Both the position numbers and the translations under genes were made by a program. The notes under the pieces are model-generated. The model saw nothing but the letters and a program-made list of their open reading frames with translations. It did not search any database and had not been told where the DNA came from. This document shows, one piece after another, positions 1 through 12,409 of a stretch of DNA of 64,000 nt (position 1 is its first letter; the number at the start of each line of letters is the position of its first letter). The stretch spans positions 101,661,123 through 101,725,122 of the forward strand of contig NW_026947486.1 in NCBI RefSeq assembly GCF_034190915.1, written 5' to 3'. The DNA is from Cavia porcellus (Eukaryota; Chordata; Mammalia; Rodentia; Caviidae).

Positions 1-115
1 TGTGTGGGGCTTCAGCCTGTGTGTGTGGCTTCAGCTCGTTTGGGGCTTCAGCCCATATGTGTGGGTTTTCGGCCCATTTGGGGCTTCGGCCTGTCCATAA
101 CTTTGGGGCCTTTGC
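1..115 (+). repeat. Degenerate tandem repeat, unit about 18-22 bp
   Basis: Five to six imperfect units built on TTGGGGCTTC(A/G)GCCCAT follow each other from the window start. Unit length drifts between 18 and 22 bp. The core resembles the TGGGGGCTC start of a tRNA-Pro primer-binding site, and the array directly precedes retroviral remnants. It could continue to the left of the window. Confidence 0.6.
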
Positions 116-3100
116 CCATGTGTATTTATGTTCAGTGTTTTTGTACTTTGGAATTGTCTGCCTGTTTGAATCTGTTACTAACTTTGGGGGGGGTTTTGCC
201 CATTTGATCTTGTTGAATTTGCTACTAACTTAGGGGCTTGTTGTCCATTTCTATTGCCGAATCCTTGTGGCTCATTGGACTCAAGGTTCATAATAAAAAT
301 TATTTCCTTTAGCTCACCAAACTGTGCACAAAACAACCTTTCTTTGTGTCTTTAATGTTGATCATGTCTTTTGTGATGCCTTGTTTAATGGACTAAAAGT
401 CCTCAATTGTTTACTTGCAACCTCAGCATGCCTTTTTAAAAATTATTTTTCTTTTCTTTCTGGTTAAAATATAAATATATGTGCACATACATATGTATAT
501 TTATGGTTTTTAAAAATCATATTAACTTTATGAAGTAAAAACCAGGTCATACTGTAATTGAGCCAGTTAAAAAGGTTACAGTTTTTTAAAATGTAGCATT
601 TTAATGTGGTAAAAAGACATAAAATGTTTAAATATGTTTTAGACTACTAAAAAGGTCACATCAAGGATTTTTTTAAAGATTTTAATGTTATCTAAAAAGC
701 AAGAGAAAAAATAATTGACTAGTAATAAGTTTTAAAAAAGTGATTTTGTCTTAAAGTAAAAATGTAAAAGAGAAAATGCTTTCTTTCTGTGGCATGGCTA
801 TCAAGAGCAAAGAGCCCGACAAGATAATTTGCAATACTGTGAGTTTGGGGGAGGGAAATTCCCAAAAATGCTATAGATTGTAAAGACAGAGTTGAGATTT
901 TGATTACTAAAAAAGAGAAAAAAAATTCATCTTATACTGGAAAAAGCCTATCTAAATTTAAAAGAAATAACTATTGTGCCTAATGTGATTGGTGATTATA
1001 CAGATAAAATACAAGTTTTTGCATGTGCTGTGGACATCTGGGAGATTATGCGGCACAATTAATTTTGTCCTATGAAAAAGCTCTATTTGTTAAGTATGTA
1101 ATTTCAGTAAAACAATGGCTTGCTATGTGGCACCCTGGGACATAAAAGCAGTATGCCATCCAGATAAACCCTGCCCTCTGATCCGGAATGCCAGAACCGT
1201 GTTTTCCTTTTTCCACCCCAATTGGACAACCAGAGGTAAGAAGGTTCCTGATCAGTATCGCCAGTTGTTCTCGGTAGCCATTAGGGCACCCCAGAAAACC
1301 CACCAATTTGCCCAAGATAGCAGAGATGAGACAATTGGCTAATAAGTCTCCCTGGGGGTTTTCTGAAAAGATTGCAAAAGGCCTATCACATTTACACACT
1401 AGTAGCACCTAAAAATGCAAGGGCCATTAATATTGTCTTTGTAACTCAGTTGGGCCCAGACATTAGACAAAAATTGCAAAGGTTTGTGAGATTTGAGGAA
1501 ATGCCCTTCAGTCAGTTATTAGAGGTTGCTTAAAAGATATTTAACAACCAAAAAAGACCCTAAAGACCAGGCTTAAGAGTTTCCTACTTGGCAGAAAGAC
1601 TACATTGGTTGTTGGACTCTCCATAAAAAAATAAGACTCTTTCCTCCCAGTGGATACAAGCCATCCAACAGATTCCAGTCCCTGTGACTAAAGGCAAGTG
1701 CAAAAATTTCTAGGAGCCACAGGACTGATCCAGAGTTTGAGACCCTGGCAGAGGCCTATTGCCTATCTTTCCAAGAGACTTGATTATGTAGCAGTTGGAT
1801 GGCCACCTTGTCTGCGGGTGATTTCCTCGGTGGCCCTCCTAGTAAAGGAGGCTTAAAAATTGACTTTTGGACAAAAAAAGTTAATTGTCCTGTCCTATTC
1901 ACTGGAGATGCTCATCAAGGCTCTGCCAGGCTAATGGCTGCCCAACTCCCAAGTCATGCATTATCAGGCATTACTTCTAGATCTGACTACCATCAGTTTC
2001 AAGGGGACAGCAGCTTCAAACTCTGCTACTCTGCTGTCTGATGATGCCCTTCCTTGCCCCTCCATGACTGTATTGGGGACCAGACTTGACAGATGTGCCA
2101 CTATTCAGAGTTCCTTTGTATTTCTCCGATGAAAGCAGTTACATCTATCAAGGTAAGTGAGTCGCGGCAGCTGCCATTACCACAGACTCTCAGATTCTAT
2201 GGGAACCAACACTGGAGCCAGAAACACTGGCCCAATGGGCTAAACTCATTGTCCTCACTGAGGCCTCAAGTTGTCAAAGTATGCATTTGTTACTGCCCAT
2301 GTTCATGGGGCCATTTATCAAGAATGGTGCTTATTGACTACTGGGGTCAGAAAATGAGAAATGCTCCCCAAATTTTGGACTTGTTGACTGCCCTCTGGAT
2401 GCCAAGGAGAGTGGCTATTATCCGCTGTAGAGCCCACTGGGCAAGAGATGGCCTTGTTATAAAAAAATAATTTGGCAGACGTCACCGCCCAAAAGGCAGC
2501 CACAAAATCAGTGGGGATTGAGATAGCCCTGACATTACTGCTGATCCTACCTACTTTGTTTAGAGCCTATTTGCACTTGAGAAGACTTGCATCTGGCAGC
2601 TCAACTTCTGAGTGATCCCTGGGGGCTAATATCAAAGCTAGCCCAGTCTGAGAGCCTCAGATGCGCTCAGTGCCAAATGGTGAATCCAAAACAACTGCAA
2701 CAAGTAGAAACCACTCACTACATGGGACTATGCCTAAAAAACACTGAAAAATAGACCTTACAAAAATAAAAAAGCCTGGACTTCAAAAAAATAAGTACTT
2801 ACTAATAATGATAGATATTTTTTACTAGATGGGTTAAAGCATTGCCTACTAAGACTGAGTCAGCCCTGATAACAGTTTCCCCAATTTGGCCTCCCTTTTA
2901 TCCATGGGATCTGACGATAGCCCAGCTTTTATAGCTCAGATAACTCAAAACTTAACCTAAGCTTTGCAGATCAATTGGAAACTCCAATGTGCTTACCAGT
3001 CTCAAAGTTCACGACAAGAAAAAAGGTTAAATCAGAATTTAAAGACAGTAATAACTTAGATGGCCTTTAAACTGGCGAAAAATGGGTGAGTCTTTCCTTT

Positions 3101-3844
3101 TGCTCTTTTGCGTGAGCAATGTACCCCCTATGTTGTAGGTATTTCCCCTTTCGAGGCTTTGTATGGGAGACCACTTCCTCTTGTCCTTAAGGTTTCTAAA
3201 GAAAAATTAGCTGATTTAGCTAATCAAGATCTTATTAAGTCCCTCCCCCCAGACTTTTCAGCCAGTTCTGACTTCTATCCACTGGTTATTTCACTGCTGC
3301 CAACACCCTGCTGTGGAGCCTAGACACCGGTCCTTATCAAGAGGTGTCACCGTAAATCTCTTGAGCTGCAATGGACTATCAAGGTAGCCGAAAAGCCTGC
3401 CTGGATTCATCATTCCCACTTCAAAAAGGGCCCAGCTTCCAAAGGCGATCAACCTACAGATAAGTGGACTGTCGTTCCCTCCAAGGACTCTTTAAAGCTT
3501 CAGATTGCCAAATGTAACTGATAATCTTGTGTTCTCCCTTATAAAGACCCCAAGGAGGCCTCTGTCTGGCTTAAAAAAAAAAACTGTTACTTGTATGACA
3601 GAACAGAGTAAATTTAAATGTTGGTTTTCTTTCTCCTTTTTTTTTTTTTTTTTTTTGGTTAACAGATTTAAATAATGACAGCTGCAAGACCTTTGTTAAT
3701 CCTCCTATTGGGCTTTGTATTGTAAACAAGTTGATAAACTATATTACAGATCTTAAGAGCTTATGATTTTAAAGGCTCATGCAAGGTTATAAACAGATAC
3801 CAATGAGTCAATGATTTGACTCACTGACAAAAATCAGTGGGAAA
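116..3844 (+). mobile_element. Decayed gammaretrovirus-like endogenous retrovirus, internal region
   Basis: A coding fossil in + orientation, broken by many stops and frameshifts. A gag p30-like stretch lies at about 1100-1600. A junction near 1690-1760 jumps from the end of the reverse transcriptase (FLGATGL) straight into the RNase H connection ([10 protein letters not shown]), so the catalytic RT core is deleted. RNase H remnants run to about 2510. Integrase remnants run from about 2590 to 3480: a CxxC zinc-ligand pair, a first-Asp LLIMID motif, SDDSPAF in place of SDNGPAF, and the GISPFEALYGRP motif at about 3140. Only about 360 bp separate integrase from the LTR, so env is absent. 480-1100 is AT-rich leader without recognisable motifs. 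Nothing here can be functional. Confidence 0.75.
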
Positions 3845-4259
3845 TGTTGTACACTAGCAAAAAGAGCTTCGTTATATTTGTATTATACCAAAATACCTAT
3901 AACATGACCCTAACTCCTTTGTATACGTTTTTCTTCTCCCTTCTCCCTCTGGGTGAACTAATTGATATGTTAACCATTGCTGCCCTCTAAAATAAGGTAA
4001 CAAAAGGTTGTTAATTGCTGCTAGACTCCTCTGTTCTCTGCTGAGGAAAACAAAGATCTTTCTCATTAGCCGATTTACTGATCCACACCCATGACCCACT
4101 TACTTTGTAAATTGTGATATGTACTTAAAGGTGGCAAGTATAGAGAAGCAAAATACACAGCCTTTGCAATCTCCAACTGCACTGTGTTGCTGGGCCCAAG
4201 ATAAAATAAATCAGTGCTGTTTTTTAAAATAAGTTTTTGCCTCATTTTTTGAACTCCTG
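3845..4259 (+). mobile_element. ERV class I-type LTR
   Basis: It begins TGTTGTACAC after a short purine-rich GTGGGAAA that may be the polypurine tract of the preceding ERV. It carries AATAAA near 4205. It shares several blocks with the stretch starting at 7138, including TTGATATGTTA(A/G)CCATTG and GTTGTTAATTGCTG. The 3' border is set by the primer-site-like sequence that follows and is approximate. Confidence 0.65.
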
Positions 4260-4260
4260 T

Positions 4261-4280
4261 TTGGGGGCTCCTTTGTGGAT
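4261..4280 (+). other. Degenerate primer-binding site, tRNA-Pro type
   Basis: TGGGGGCTC, the first nine bases of the classic tRNA-Pro primer site of gammaretroviruses, is followed by a diverged end (GTGGATT against CGGGATT). It sits where a primer site should be, just past an LTR. This makes the upstream LTR a possible 5' LTR of a second, truncated provirus. Confidence 0.45.
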
Positions 4281-4381
4281 TACAAGAGACTGTACATGGC
4301 AACCTTCTGGATGAGTCCTCACTGCATGGTTGCATCAGGGGTGAAGAAGATCAAGTTCTCTAGCATCTTTTCTTAGAAAGA

Positions 4382-4522
4382 TATTAATCCTACCATAAGG
4401 ACCCTTACCCTCAGGATCTCATCTAAACTTATTACCTCCCAAAGTCTTTATCTCCAAATACTAGCACATCAAAAGTTAGGGTTTCAATACATAAAGTTTA
4501 GGAAAACACAATTCAGTACACA
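4382..4522 (-). mobile_element. MLT1-type MaLR LTR fragment
   Basis: Read on the minus strand it follows the MLT1 consensus: a TTTGGAGATAAAG block, then GGGAGGTAATAAG and a GATGAGATCCTGAGGG block. Only the 5' third of the LTR is left. Confidence 0.6.
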
Positions 4523-6340
4523 GCACATATATGGGAATACGTACACCATGACATTGCCAAAAAGAAAATTACAGGTCAAAGATATAAATATTTTAGGGAG
4601 TTCTTTATATTATATATTTTCAATAGATCACTACAATTTACTTTCCAACAAACAGTGTGTATAAGTCACTCTACTTGCCACATTCTTTTATATTCTGAGT
4701 ATTAGTATTTCTGTAATATTCTTTTTGCTAGATCCCCCATCTCAGAGATAGCACAATCACCATGGCAGTGGTTCAAAGCTGTGCCATGATAATGCACACG
4801 TCCTCCTTCCCAGAAGCCCCTATGGCTTCTCCCTCTCAAAAGTCTTTCAAAGCTCAGGAATGTAAAGGTTTACCCAATCCCTTGCAATCTCACAAAATAA
4901 ATCAGCTCACACAAGCCACAGAGCCCTTCCCCCATCAGAGCCTGTATCAGGCAGAACCTGTCCTTTGACAGCAGAGAGCCACCCCAGCCTTCCTTGTGGA
5001 GACTCCCTCCCTGCTCTCCCAGCTTACAAAACTTTTCTTATCTACTTGTCTCCTCTCTTTAATATTTGTGCTGCTCTAGATTGAGTACAAATCACTCAAT
5101 CACTTTTATTTGTACTATTTTATTCACAGTAGGCAGAAAGAGTGTCTCCTTAACTTTTTTTGCTTTCATACCAATGTTCATATTTTTATGTGTATAAACA
5201 CAGTACCACTGGTCTGCTCACTATCGCTGTATAACCAGTATGTAGGAGATCTTTATACAAAGAACCAGTCAGTCCTTTCTCTTCTGTATTTGTTGTAGAT
5301 GTCATTCCCAGTTTGTTGTATGTTTTTTTAATTTCAGCTACTTTTTTAGTAAAAGGACATTTCTCACTTTCGTATAATGATAGAGTCAATTTTATCCTTA
5401 TTCAAAAATCCTTTTCCTTAACTAAGGGTCCCACATATGACCTGTGGTTATCACTTAGGTAATTATGCTGACTATGAACACAGATTAACTGGGTTTGCAG
5501 ACTCCATCTCACCTGACTCAGAGCCCCGGTTTCCACTTCCTTACCCTCTACCCCCATTATGCAGGTGGCATGGACCAGTCAAGCTATTTCCTCCCCTCCC
5601 CTCTCAACACCTGGAGTTCAGATAATGATTACCTTCAGGGTGGATGCTGACAGATGTACAAAGGGACTAAAAGACTAGAATGCAAGAAGCATATGATGAT
5701 CAGAGTCCTTAAAGGGAAACATTCCAGGACTCAGTAGTAACCTGACACCACCACCAGCAGAGCCCTTCCCGCCCTAGAGTACCAGCCATTCTGGGACCCA
5801 AGCAAGATGGAAGAGGCTACTCTAATTTGGAGTAGACCCTTTTCTTTTTTTTTATTACTATGTGCTCACAGTACATAATGATTACACTCACCATGGGATA
5901 TTGGTAGAGAGGCCCAGTTCTTAATTTCCCCACAGACAAGTCGCCTGCCAGAGTTGGCTACACATAGGAACTGGTCTGTGAAAACACAAGTGTTTTTAGA
6001 AACTCTAAAGATGAAAGGACCCTTCTCTCACCTCCAAAACAGATGGATGGCACAATTTACATAATCTCCTCACGGGAAGGTGGTAGCTGCCTTCTGGGGC
6101 CCAAGTTGACTTCCAGAAGGTAAAAAAGCCATTGGTATTGGAAAGAAAATGAAAGTTCAGTGGATTCTGTCAGAATTTGGGATTTGATTTTGAGAAAGGA
6201 TACCGAAAATCAGGAGAGCCAGACAAGGAAGCAGGGCTAGTTTCCTCTAAATCTCAGTGGTGATCAGAAACTCACAAAGTTACATGCAGCTGAGTTAGAA
6301 ATATAGGCAGTGAGACAGGGCTAGGTCCTCCGATGAGCCA
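4523..6340. other. Intergenic DNA, nothing recognised
   Basis: No gene and no repeat family that I can name. The open frames are all short. Fragments of old LTR-derived sequence may be hidden here. Confidence 0.4.
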
Positions 6341-6900
6341 GTGCAGAAGCCCAGATACCTAGCAACTGTGGGGGATACAGACACCTCCTGCTGTGGGCCA
6401 GGCCTCAAGACAAAGGATCAAACAAATGCACCCATATCCTAAGGACTGATATTCTAAATAGTTCCCTATGACCTGGAGGAAGCCAGGAGTCACCATTCCA
6501 ACCCCCAAGGGAAGAGTCACTGCTCTCTAAGAATGCTTGCTTTCTATGTGACTTGTTTTCCCATTTGTCCCTAATGTAATCGATTTTACCTGAACTACTA
6601 ATCTTATTGGTTAACCATAGTTCTGTCCCACCTTACGCCCATCTGCCTTGGGAGTTCTCAGTTTTCCCCACCTTAAACCTGTCTCACCCCATGAATTTAC
6701 TCTATAATAGTCCCTAGAAAAGACAGAGTCTTTAGCCACCCACTTGGGACCCGTCTGTCTGTATCACACAACAGCTTTCTTTCTCTTAATACATATATTC
6801 TATTCTTAACCTTCATTGTTCCTAAAATTCATTCTTAGAGAACACGAACTCATATCGGACATATAGTAGGTTGGGAGTTTCACTCCGTATATCAACAAGG
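6341..6900 (+). mobile_element. Candidate ERV-type solo LTR
   Basis: The layout resembles an LTR: a mixed upstream part, a TATA-like CTCTATAATAG at 6700, then CCACTTGGGACCCGTCTGTC and a CTTTCTCTTAATACATA block like the polyadenylation region of class I LTRs. The borders are uncertain. I cannot name the family. Confidence 0.4.
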
Positions 6901-7137
6901 CTCTTTTTGCTCTTTCTGGACAAAGGAATCTGTATTGGGTGTTATGTTATAACCTAAGGCCCCTAACTATCGCGCAGTAAGGTCTGTTCTGTATAAGCCC
7001 ACTTGCTGCTTCCCCTCCCCTTCTCCCTTCAAATCTAACTAGGTTAAGTTTTAACTTCCTAAAGGCCATAAAACAAAGGCCTGAGGTAATAGCTCCTGAC
7101 AACCCGGATCTTCCCTACCTGGTAGCCCGTCACAAAT

Positions 7138-7640
7138 TGTGTTAATTGCATTAGATTGTAATAGCTTCGTTTGTATCATAGCAATACCTGTGTGTTCCTT
7201 TTCCCTCTGAGTAAAGGATTGATATGTTAATCAATGCTCTCCTCTGTAAAGAACAGTAAAATCTTACCTAATTGATATGTTAGCCATTGTTGCCCTCTAC
7301 AAATAACAGTTGTGGTGCTTAAGTAGGGTAACTAAGGTTGTTAATTGCTGTTAGGCTTCTCTATTCTTTGCTAAGAAAAACAAGATTTCTTCTTATCTAA
7401 ACTTGCTAGTATGCAGGGAGACTTGCAATTGCCATTTCTGCTTTGTAGTGTATCACACCCCCATCCCCTTCCTTACATTGTGTTACCAGCAGCTGTTTGT
7501 GGATTTACAAGATAAAAGACCTGACTTTTAGCTGTGAGGTATGCAGTCTCCAAATTGGCTCCTGGAGACTCATCACCAGGCCTGAAAATGAAGCCTTTGC
7601 TTCCCAAATTTTAATTTCTTGCTTCCTTGGACTTTATACC
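7138..7640 (+). mobile_element. Second ERV LTR related to the one at 3845
   Basis: It starts TGTGTTAATT and repeats the order of blocks seen in the 3845 LTR: TAGCTTCGTTTGTAT, CCCTCTGAG, TTGATATGTTA, GTTGCCCTCTA and TTGTTAATTGCTG. A duplicated TTGATATGTTA segment (about 7210 and 7272) makes it longer. The end is approximate. Confidence 0.6.
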
Positions 7641-8165
7641 AGGGTCCGAGTTATTACATGTTGTAGTCTAAGAGCCACTAGCAAAGCACAGCTTGTCCAG
7701 GACTCCAAGTGACCAGGTAGTGGGGACAGGTGAGTCACCAAGGTAGACTGAGCCTGAGTACTAAGTTCCCCTTATACAGCTGCTGGGAGCCAGGCTGATG
7801 TGAGGAACACTTATTCCTGAGGCCAGGGCACTTTCCTCTCTCCAGCTGTGATGACCTGTTGTGGGAGGCTGTAGGGTGCAGTAAAGAAGTGGGGAGCAGA
7901 TTTGACTGGCTTTCTCAGAGGCAGGGCATGTCAAGGTGCAGTTGCTGCAGCAAGGGCTCCCACATCAGTAAAGCCTCCTCCAACGCATCTGTACTGAGAC
8001 AATGGAGGAGTTTGGCCAAGCTCTGTACTGAACAAGGAAAAGATATAATCACATTGAGGAAGTAGTACTCAACAGGCTTTTTATTTGCTGCCAATTGTAC
8101 ATACTTGCCACAAGCAAAAATCTGACTAGCAATGGGAGGGAAGGGTGTACTGTGTGGAGAGCCCA
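7641..8165. other. Intergenic DNA, nothing recognised
   Basis: Unique-looking sequence without a supportable gene or repeat. Confidence 0.4.
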
Positions 8166-9342
8166 AAGTTTTATTTATGTTTTCTTGTTTTATTTGTCTT
8201 TAAAAATCATAATTATTAGCATTTATTAATTGCAAAAGCGATGGTATTCGCTGTGACATTTCCATGCATGGATAAGTCGTGTGTTGATGGGTGATGTCCA
8301 TCTAATGCCAACCACCTAGCACCAGACCCCTGCACCTTTGCACCCTCGACACTCCCTAATAGGCCCTCTTCTCCTTTCGGGTCTTTTTGTTTGTTTGATT
8401 GTTTAATTTCCAGCTATGAGAGAAAACAGGCACTTGTCCTTCTGTCAGTGGCTTACTTCACAAGCGATGAGAGTGGACAACCGTATCCAGAGGAAATGCT
8501 TTCGGTTTTCCCCACTCAGTAGGATACTGACTATGGGTTTAACACACCTACACCTTTATGATGTTGCAATGTGTTCCTTTCATGCCAGTATACTCGGGGT
8601 TTCTATCATGCAGCAATGTTGAATTTTATCAAATGCTTTTTGGCATTTACTAAGAAGCTCATATGATTTTTAATCTTTGATTCTACTCACAGATAGTATT
8701 ACATTTACTGAATTACATTTACTTGAATTCCCTGAAATAAAAACAACTTGATCACAATCTATGATCTCTTAAATATGCTTTTGAATTTGATTTGCAGCAC
8801 TTTGTTGAGGCTGCTCCAAGCTATGTCTCAGGAATATAGGTTTCCTTCTGGTTGATGTTGCTGTGTGCTTGCAGATTTTGGTGACAGTGCATCACTGGCC
8901 TCATAGAATGAGACTAGAAAGGCTCCTTGTCTTGCTGTTCCATGACCCAACTGGAGAAGCCCTGATGTTGAATCTTCTTTAAAATTTTAGTAAATTTCCA
9001 CAATGAAGCCATCCCATTGAGTTTTTCTTTTCTAGAAGACAATTTACAATTGACTCTATACCATTATTTGTTGGTTAACTTTTTTATATCTTTTTGACTG
9101 AATTTTGATAGGTCATTTGTGTCCAGAAATTTGTCTGTTCATTCTCTACTTTCCAGTTTTTACCATCCATGTTGTTTTTCAAAATACTCTATATTTGTTC
9201 TTTGATTTTATCTGGGAACAGTTTTAATATCTTATTTCTATCTCTAATTATATTTGATAGGCTTCTTGATCCTCTCTTTCTCTCTTCTAAGTCTGGGTAA
9301 AGGTTTGTTAATTTTAATTCTCTTTTCAAAGAACCAAATTTA

Positions 9343-9468
9343 GGCCAGGTATGGTGGCTTACACCTATAATCCCAGCACTCAGTAGGCAGAGGCAGGAGG
9401 ATTGCTGGTAGTTCATGGCCAGCTTGAGCTAAATAGTGAGATCCTGTCTCAAAAAGAAAACAAAAATC
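9343..9468 (+). mobile_element. B1-type SINE
   Basis: A 7SL-derived element: GCCAGGTATGGTGGCTTACA, TAATCCCAGCACT, GAGGCAGGAGGATT, and an A-rich tail after CCTGTCTCAAAAAG. Inserted in the antisense L1. Confidence 0.85.
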
Positions 9469-9540
9469 CAGAACCAACTTTTTGTGTTATTATCTATTAT
9501 ATTCCTATAGTTTTTATTTCTTTTGTTTCTGCCTTTATTT

Positions 9541-9712
9541 TTAGATACTGGGAATTGAATCCACGGTGCCCCACATCTTAGGCACAGCATCCCAGCCCAT
9601 TTTCATTTTTTAATTTTGAGACAGGGTCTCACAAAATTTCCCAGGCTGGCCTGAAGTTGCTATCTTCCTGCCAAATAGCTGAGATTACAAGCATGTGCAC
9701 ATTTGGCTCCTC
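9541..9712 (-). mobile_element. ID-like plus B1 composite SINE
   Basis: On the minus strand a diverged 7SL-like part (9614-9712, AGACAGGGTCTC complement) is followed by a tRNA-like part (9541-9600) that retains a B-box-like GATTCAATTCCCAG. The order B1 then ID recalls the dimeric B1-dID SINEs of non-muroid rodents. Confidence 0.6.
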
Positions 9713-10079
9713 TAGGAGCTTTCTCTTTTCTTTCCTCCTACTTGGGTTTAGTTTGTTCTTGTTTTTCCCTGACCTTGAGATCTGTCATTAGGCTATCTTT
9801 TTGAGACCTCTTTACTTTTTTATATAGCACTCATTGCCATAATCTTCCCTTGTGGTTCTGTTTTTGCTGTATCCTTGGGTTTTGATATGTTTTGCTTCCA
9901 TTTTTATTTGACCCAGGATTTTTAAAATTTTCCCTTTCACTTCTTCAATGATCCACAGTTCATTCAAATGTAAGTTATTTAGTGTCCACTTGATCGTGTA
10001 TGTCCTACAGTTTCTCTTCCTGGTTATTTCTACTTTGTTTCCATTAGGATCAGAGAAGATGCATGATATTATTCGCTTG

Positions 10080-10265
10080 GGGGGACATATTGGAGATGAA
10101 ACCCAGGGCCTTTTCACTGAGCTACATTACTGGGCATTTTTCACTTTTTACTTTGAGACAGCGTCATGCTAACTTTCTAAATTGACCAGTCTGGGTTTGA
10201 AATTTCCATCCTCTTGTCTCAGGCTCCCAGAATTCTGAGATTACAGGCTTGGACCACAATGTCTA
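10080..10265 (-). mobile_element. ID-like plus B1 composite SINE, diverged
   Basis: Same arrangement as at 9541: B1-like part at 10150-10265 and tRNA-like part at 10080-10140, both on the minus strand and more decayed. Confidence 0.5.
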
Positions 10266-10633
10266 CCTTTGAATTTTTGAACAACTTCTTGTATTGTCTG
10301 ACATATTGTTTGTTCTAGAAATAGTTCCATCACTAATATAAAGACATTTTGCTGTTATTTGATGTAATAATCTGTAACTATTTATTAAGTTCTTTTGACC
10401 TATATGTTAATAAAGCTCTGGTATTTTTTGATTTTTCTGCCTGAAAGAATCTATGAGAAAGGGGTTTGAAGTCCACCAATAATATTATATTGTGGCCTGT
10501 CTCTCCCTTTAGGTCTAAAGTATTAGTTTTGTGAAATTTCGTGTTTGGCTAATTGGTGCATACACATTTATAATTGTTAAGTCTGCTTATTGACTTGCTC
10601 TATTAATCATTATATGTACAATAATTTTTTCCT

Positions 10634-10690
10634 GATCCTGGGGATTGAACCCAGGTCCTTTGCACTCAGCTAAATCTCAGCCACTGAGAC
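10634..10690 (-). mobile_element. ID-like SINE
   Basis: The + strand shows CCTGGGGATTGAACCCAGGT followed by a GAGCTAAATC-like end, the complement of a tRNA-type B box and A box. Confidence 0.6.
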
Positions 10691-11654
10691 AGTGCAATAG
10701 AATGCTCATGAGATACCGAAGATGTTAACTTAAGGGTTTTTTTATAATCAGATCACTATGAATACAGACAATAGGTCTCTCCTCATGTCCCAGGGAGATG
10801 CAGTACACTGTTCCGCAAAGCTACCCTGCTGCAAAGTCTGTAGCTCTTGTTAATTTAGGCTGTGTCTGTAAGGTACTGGTTTAATGTAGACCTGAGACTG
10901 TCTCTCAGAGAGAGAGGTGAATCCCCCTCTATTAGGAGCTGATAAAGTTTCCAATCTTACTGACATGCTTACAGAAAAGAATTAAAGACACAATGTAATA
11001 TGGTTTGTGGGGATCCAGGAAAGTCAGTGCTCTCTTGGAGTAAAGACAAAGACTTCTCTGGGCTCTCAGTATCTACTGGTCCTTAACAAATCAGGGAGTG
11101 CCTCATACCTGAGGCAAAAGGTGTGAGAAAATCAGCAAGGCCTTGAAAAGTTAGAACAAAGACATTCCAAGCAAAATGTCTTACTAATTGCGAGAACTGT
11201 CTTATCTCTTATGCTGGTGGTTGTTGCCCTGGAATAGGAGTGAGAGCCAAATGTCCTCAGCTTCAACCTTATCTTGTCTTTGGAGATGTTACAGTGTCAC
11301 AGACCTCTGAAGGTCTGTACTGGGATTGCTGGTGTGAAGAGTTACATTTTCTGCATGCCAGCCACTGGCTCTTATGGTAAGTCACAAAGGGGGACACACT
11401 CACAAGTAAATATAGAAAAGCCACCAGAGTAACTCTAAAGCCTGCTCAGTGCCACTTCAAAGTGGTCTTAGTGTCCCCCCACACAGTGTAACATCATGTG
11501 ACAGGGTCTGGGACACTGTTTCTCTTGCTATGCTACATGCTGATAGTCTCTGGGTTTCCCCAGGTGTCCTTCTATCTGCTGTTGAATTTCAGTGCTGTCT
11601 CATAGCTGTCCTCCTCCGTGTGTCACTACATACCTGCTACTTTTGCTTTGGTTC
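10691..11654. other. Intergenic DNA, nothing recognised
   Basis: No supportable gene or named repeat. Confidence 0.4.
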
Positions 11655-12365
11655 TGTCCTATTGTTGTGGTTTGTGTCTAGATGCGCCCCTCCAAAGCCT
11701 CATGTCATCATAAATGGGGCTTTTTCAGAGGTAGCTGGATCCAGAGTATGCAACCTGGGATTCAAGCAGTAAGCACTACACTCAACTGAGGACATGTAGA
11801 TGGCAGAAAATATAAGGGGCTGAAAGAGGGCCACTATGTTCTCACTTGCCGTTTATCAGGGGCTATTTTTTCTCTGTGATGCCCCTCTGCCATGCCACCC
11901 TGCCTTTGCTGTGACCATCATTGGCTCTTGATGTTCCCAGGGGAAGGACCAAGACAGGACAGGAAAATAAAGATGAAAACTAATGTCAGGAGGTGCCTTC
12001 TCCCTCCCAATGTGAGGAAAGGAGCTACTCCCCTAAAGGAATGTGTTTATTTATACATTCAGCAACTTAATATCACATGACACCCAGTTGCCTAGTAATC
12101 TGGGTGTATGGCAACCTAAGGGGTTGATTTTTGGGCCTGAAGTCACTTGTTTCTGTGGCTCTCCCTGGGAGGTCTCTGCTCTCAGACCTGGATTGTCTTT
12201 ACCCCACAGGTGTGGCCAAATTTCAGCTTCAGCTACTTCCAACCTGCTTTGAAGCCAGCTGATTATGGACTGAAACATCTACAAACTGTAAGCCAAATAA
12301 ACCTTTCAACTTCAACTTTGCGTATCAGGTATTTTGTCTCAGCAATGAGAAAAGTAAGTAAGACA
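11655..12365 (+). mobile_element. MaLR-like solo LTR
   Basis: It starts TGTTGTGGTTTGTGTCTAGA and ends with the conserved run GACTGAAACATCTACAAACT, CCAAATAAACC and TTTGTCTCAGCAATGAG. The same end occurs at 24815, 38870 and 54400. The middle contains extra sequence, so another insertion is possible. Confidence 0.55.
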
Positions 12366-12409
12366 CATGTGAAGGAGCAAGCAAGTGCTGAGGCCTTTAT
12401 TCTACTGTC

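Larger units (their letters stand above)
8166..10690 (-). mobile_element. Antisense LINE-1, rearranged, with SINE insertions
   Basis: The + strand reads as the reverse complement of an L1. The 3' UTR side lies at 8166-8460, then after a jump come ORF2-derived segments (8460-9340, 9720-10080, 10265-10635). Several SINE pieces interrupt it. ORF2 is full of stops. Confidence 0.7.

Noticed and set aside
2093..2470. 125-codon open frame in the ERV region.
   Set aside because: Out-of-frame mixture over RNase H remnants. The element is a broken fossil, annotated as such.
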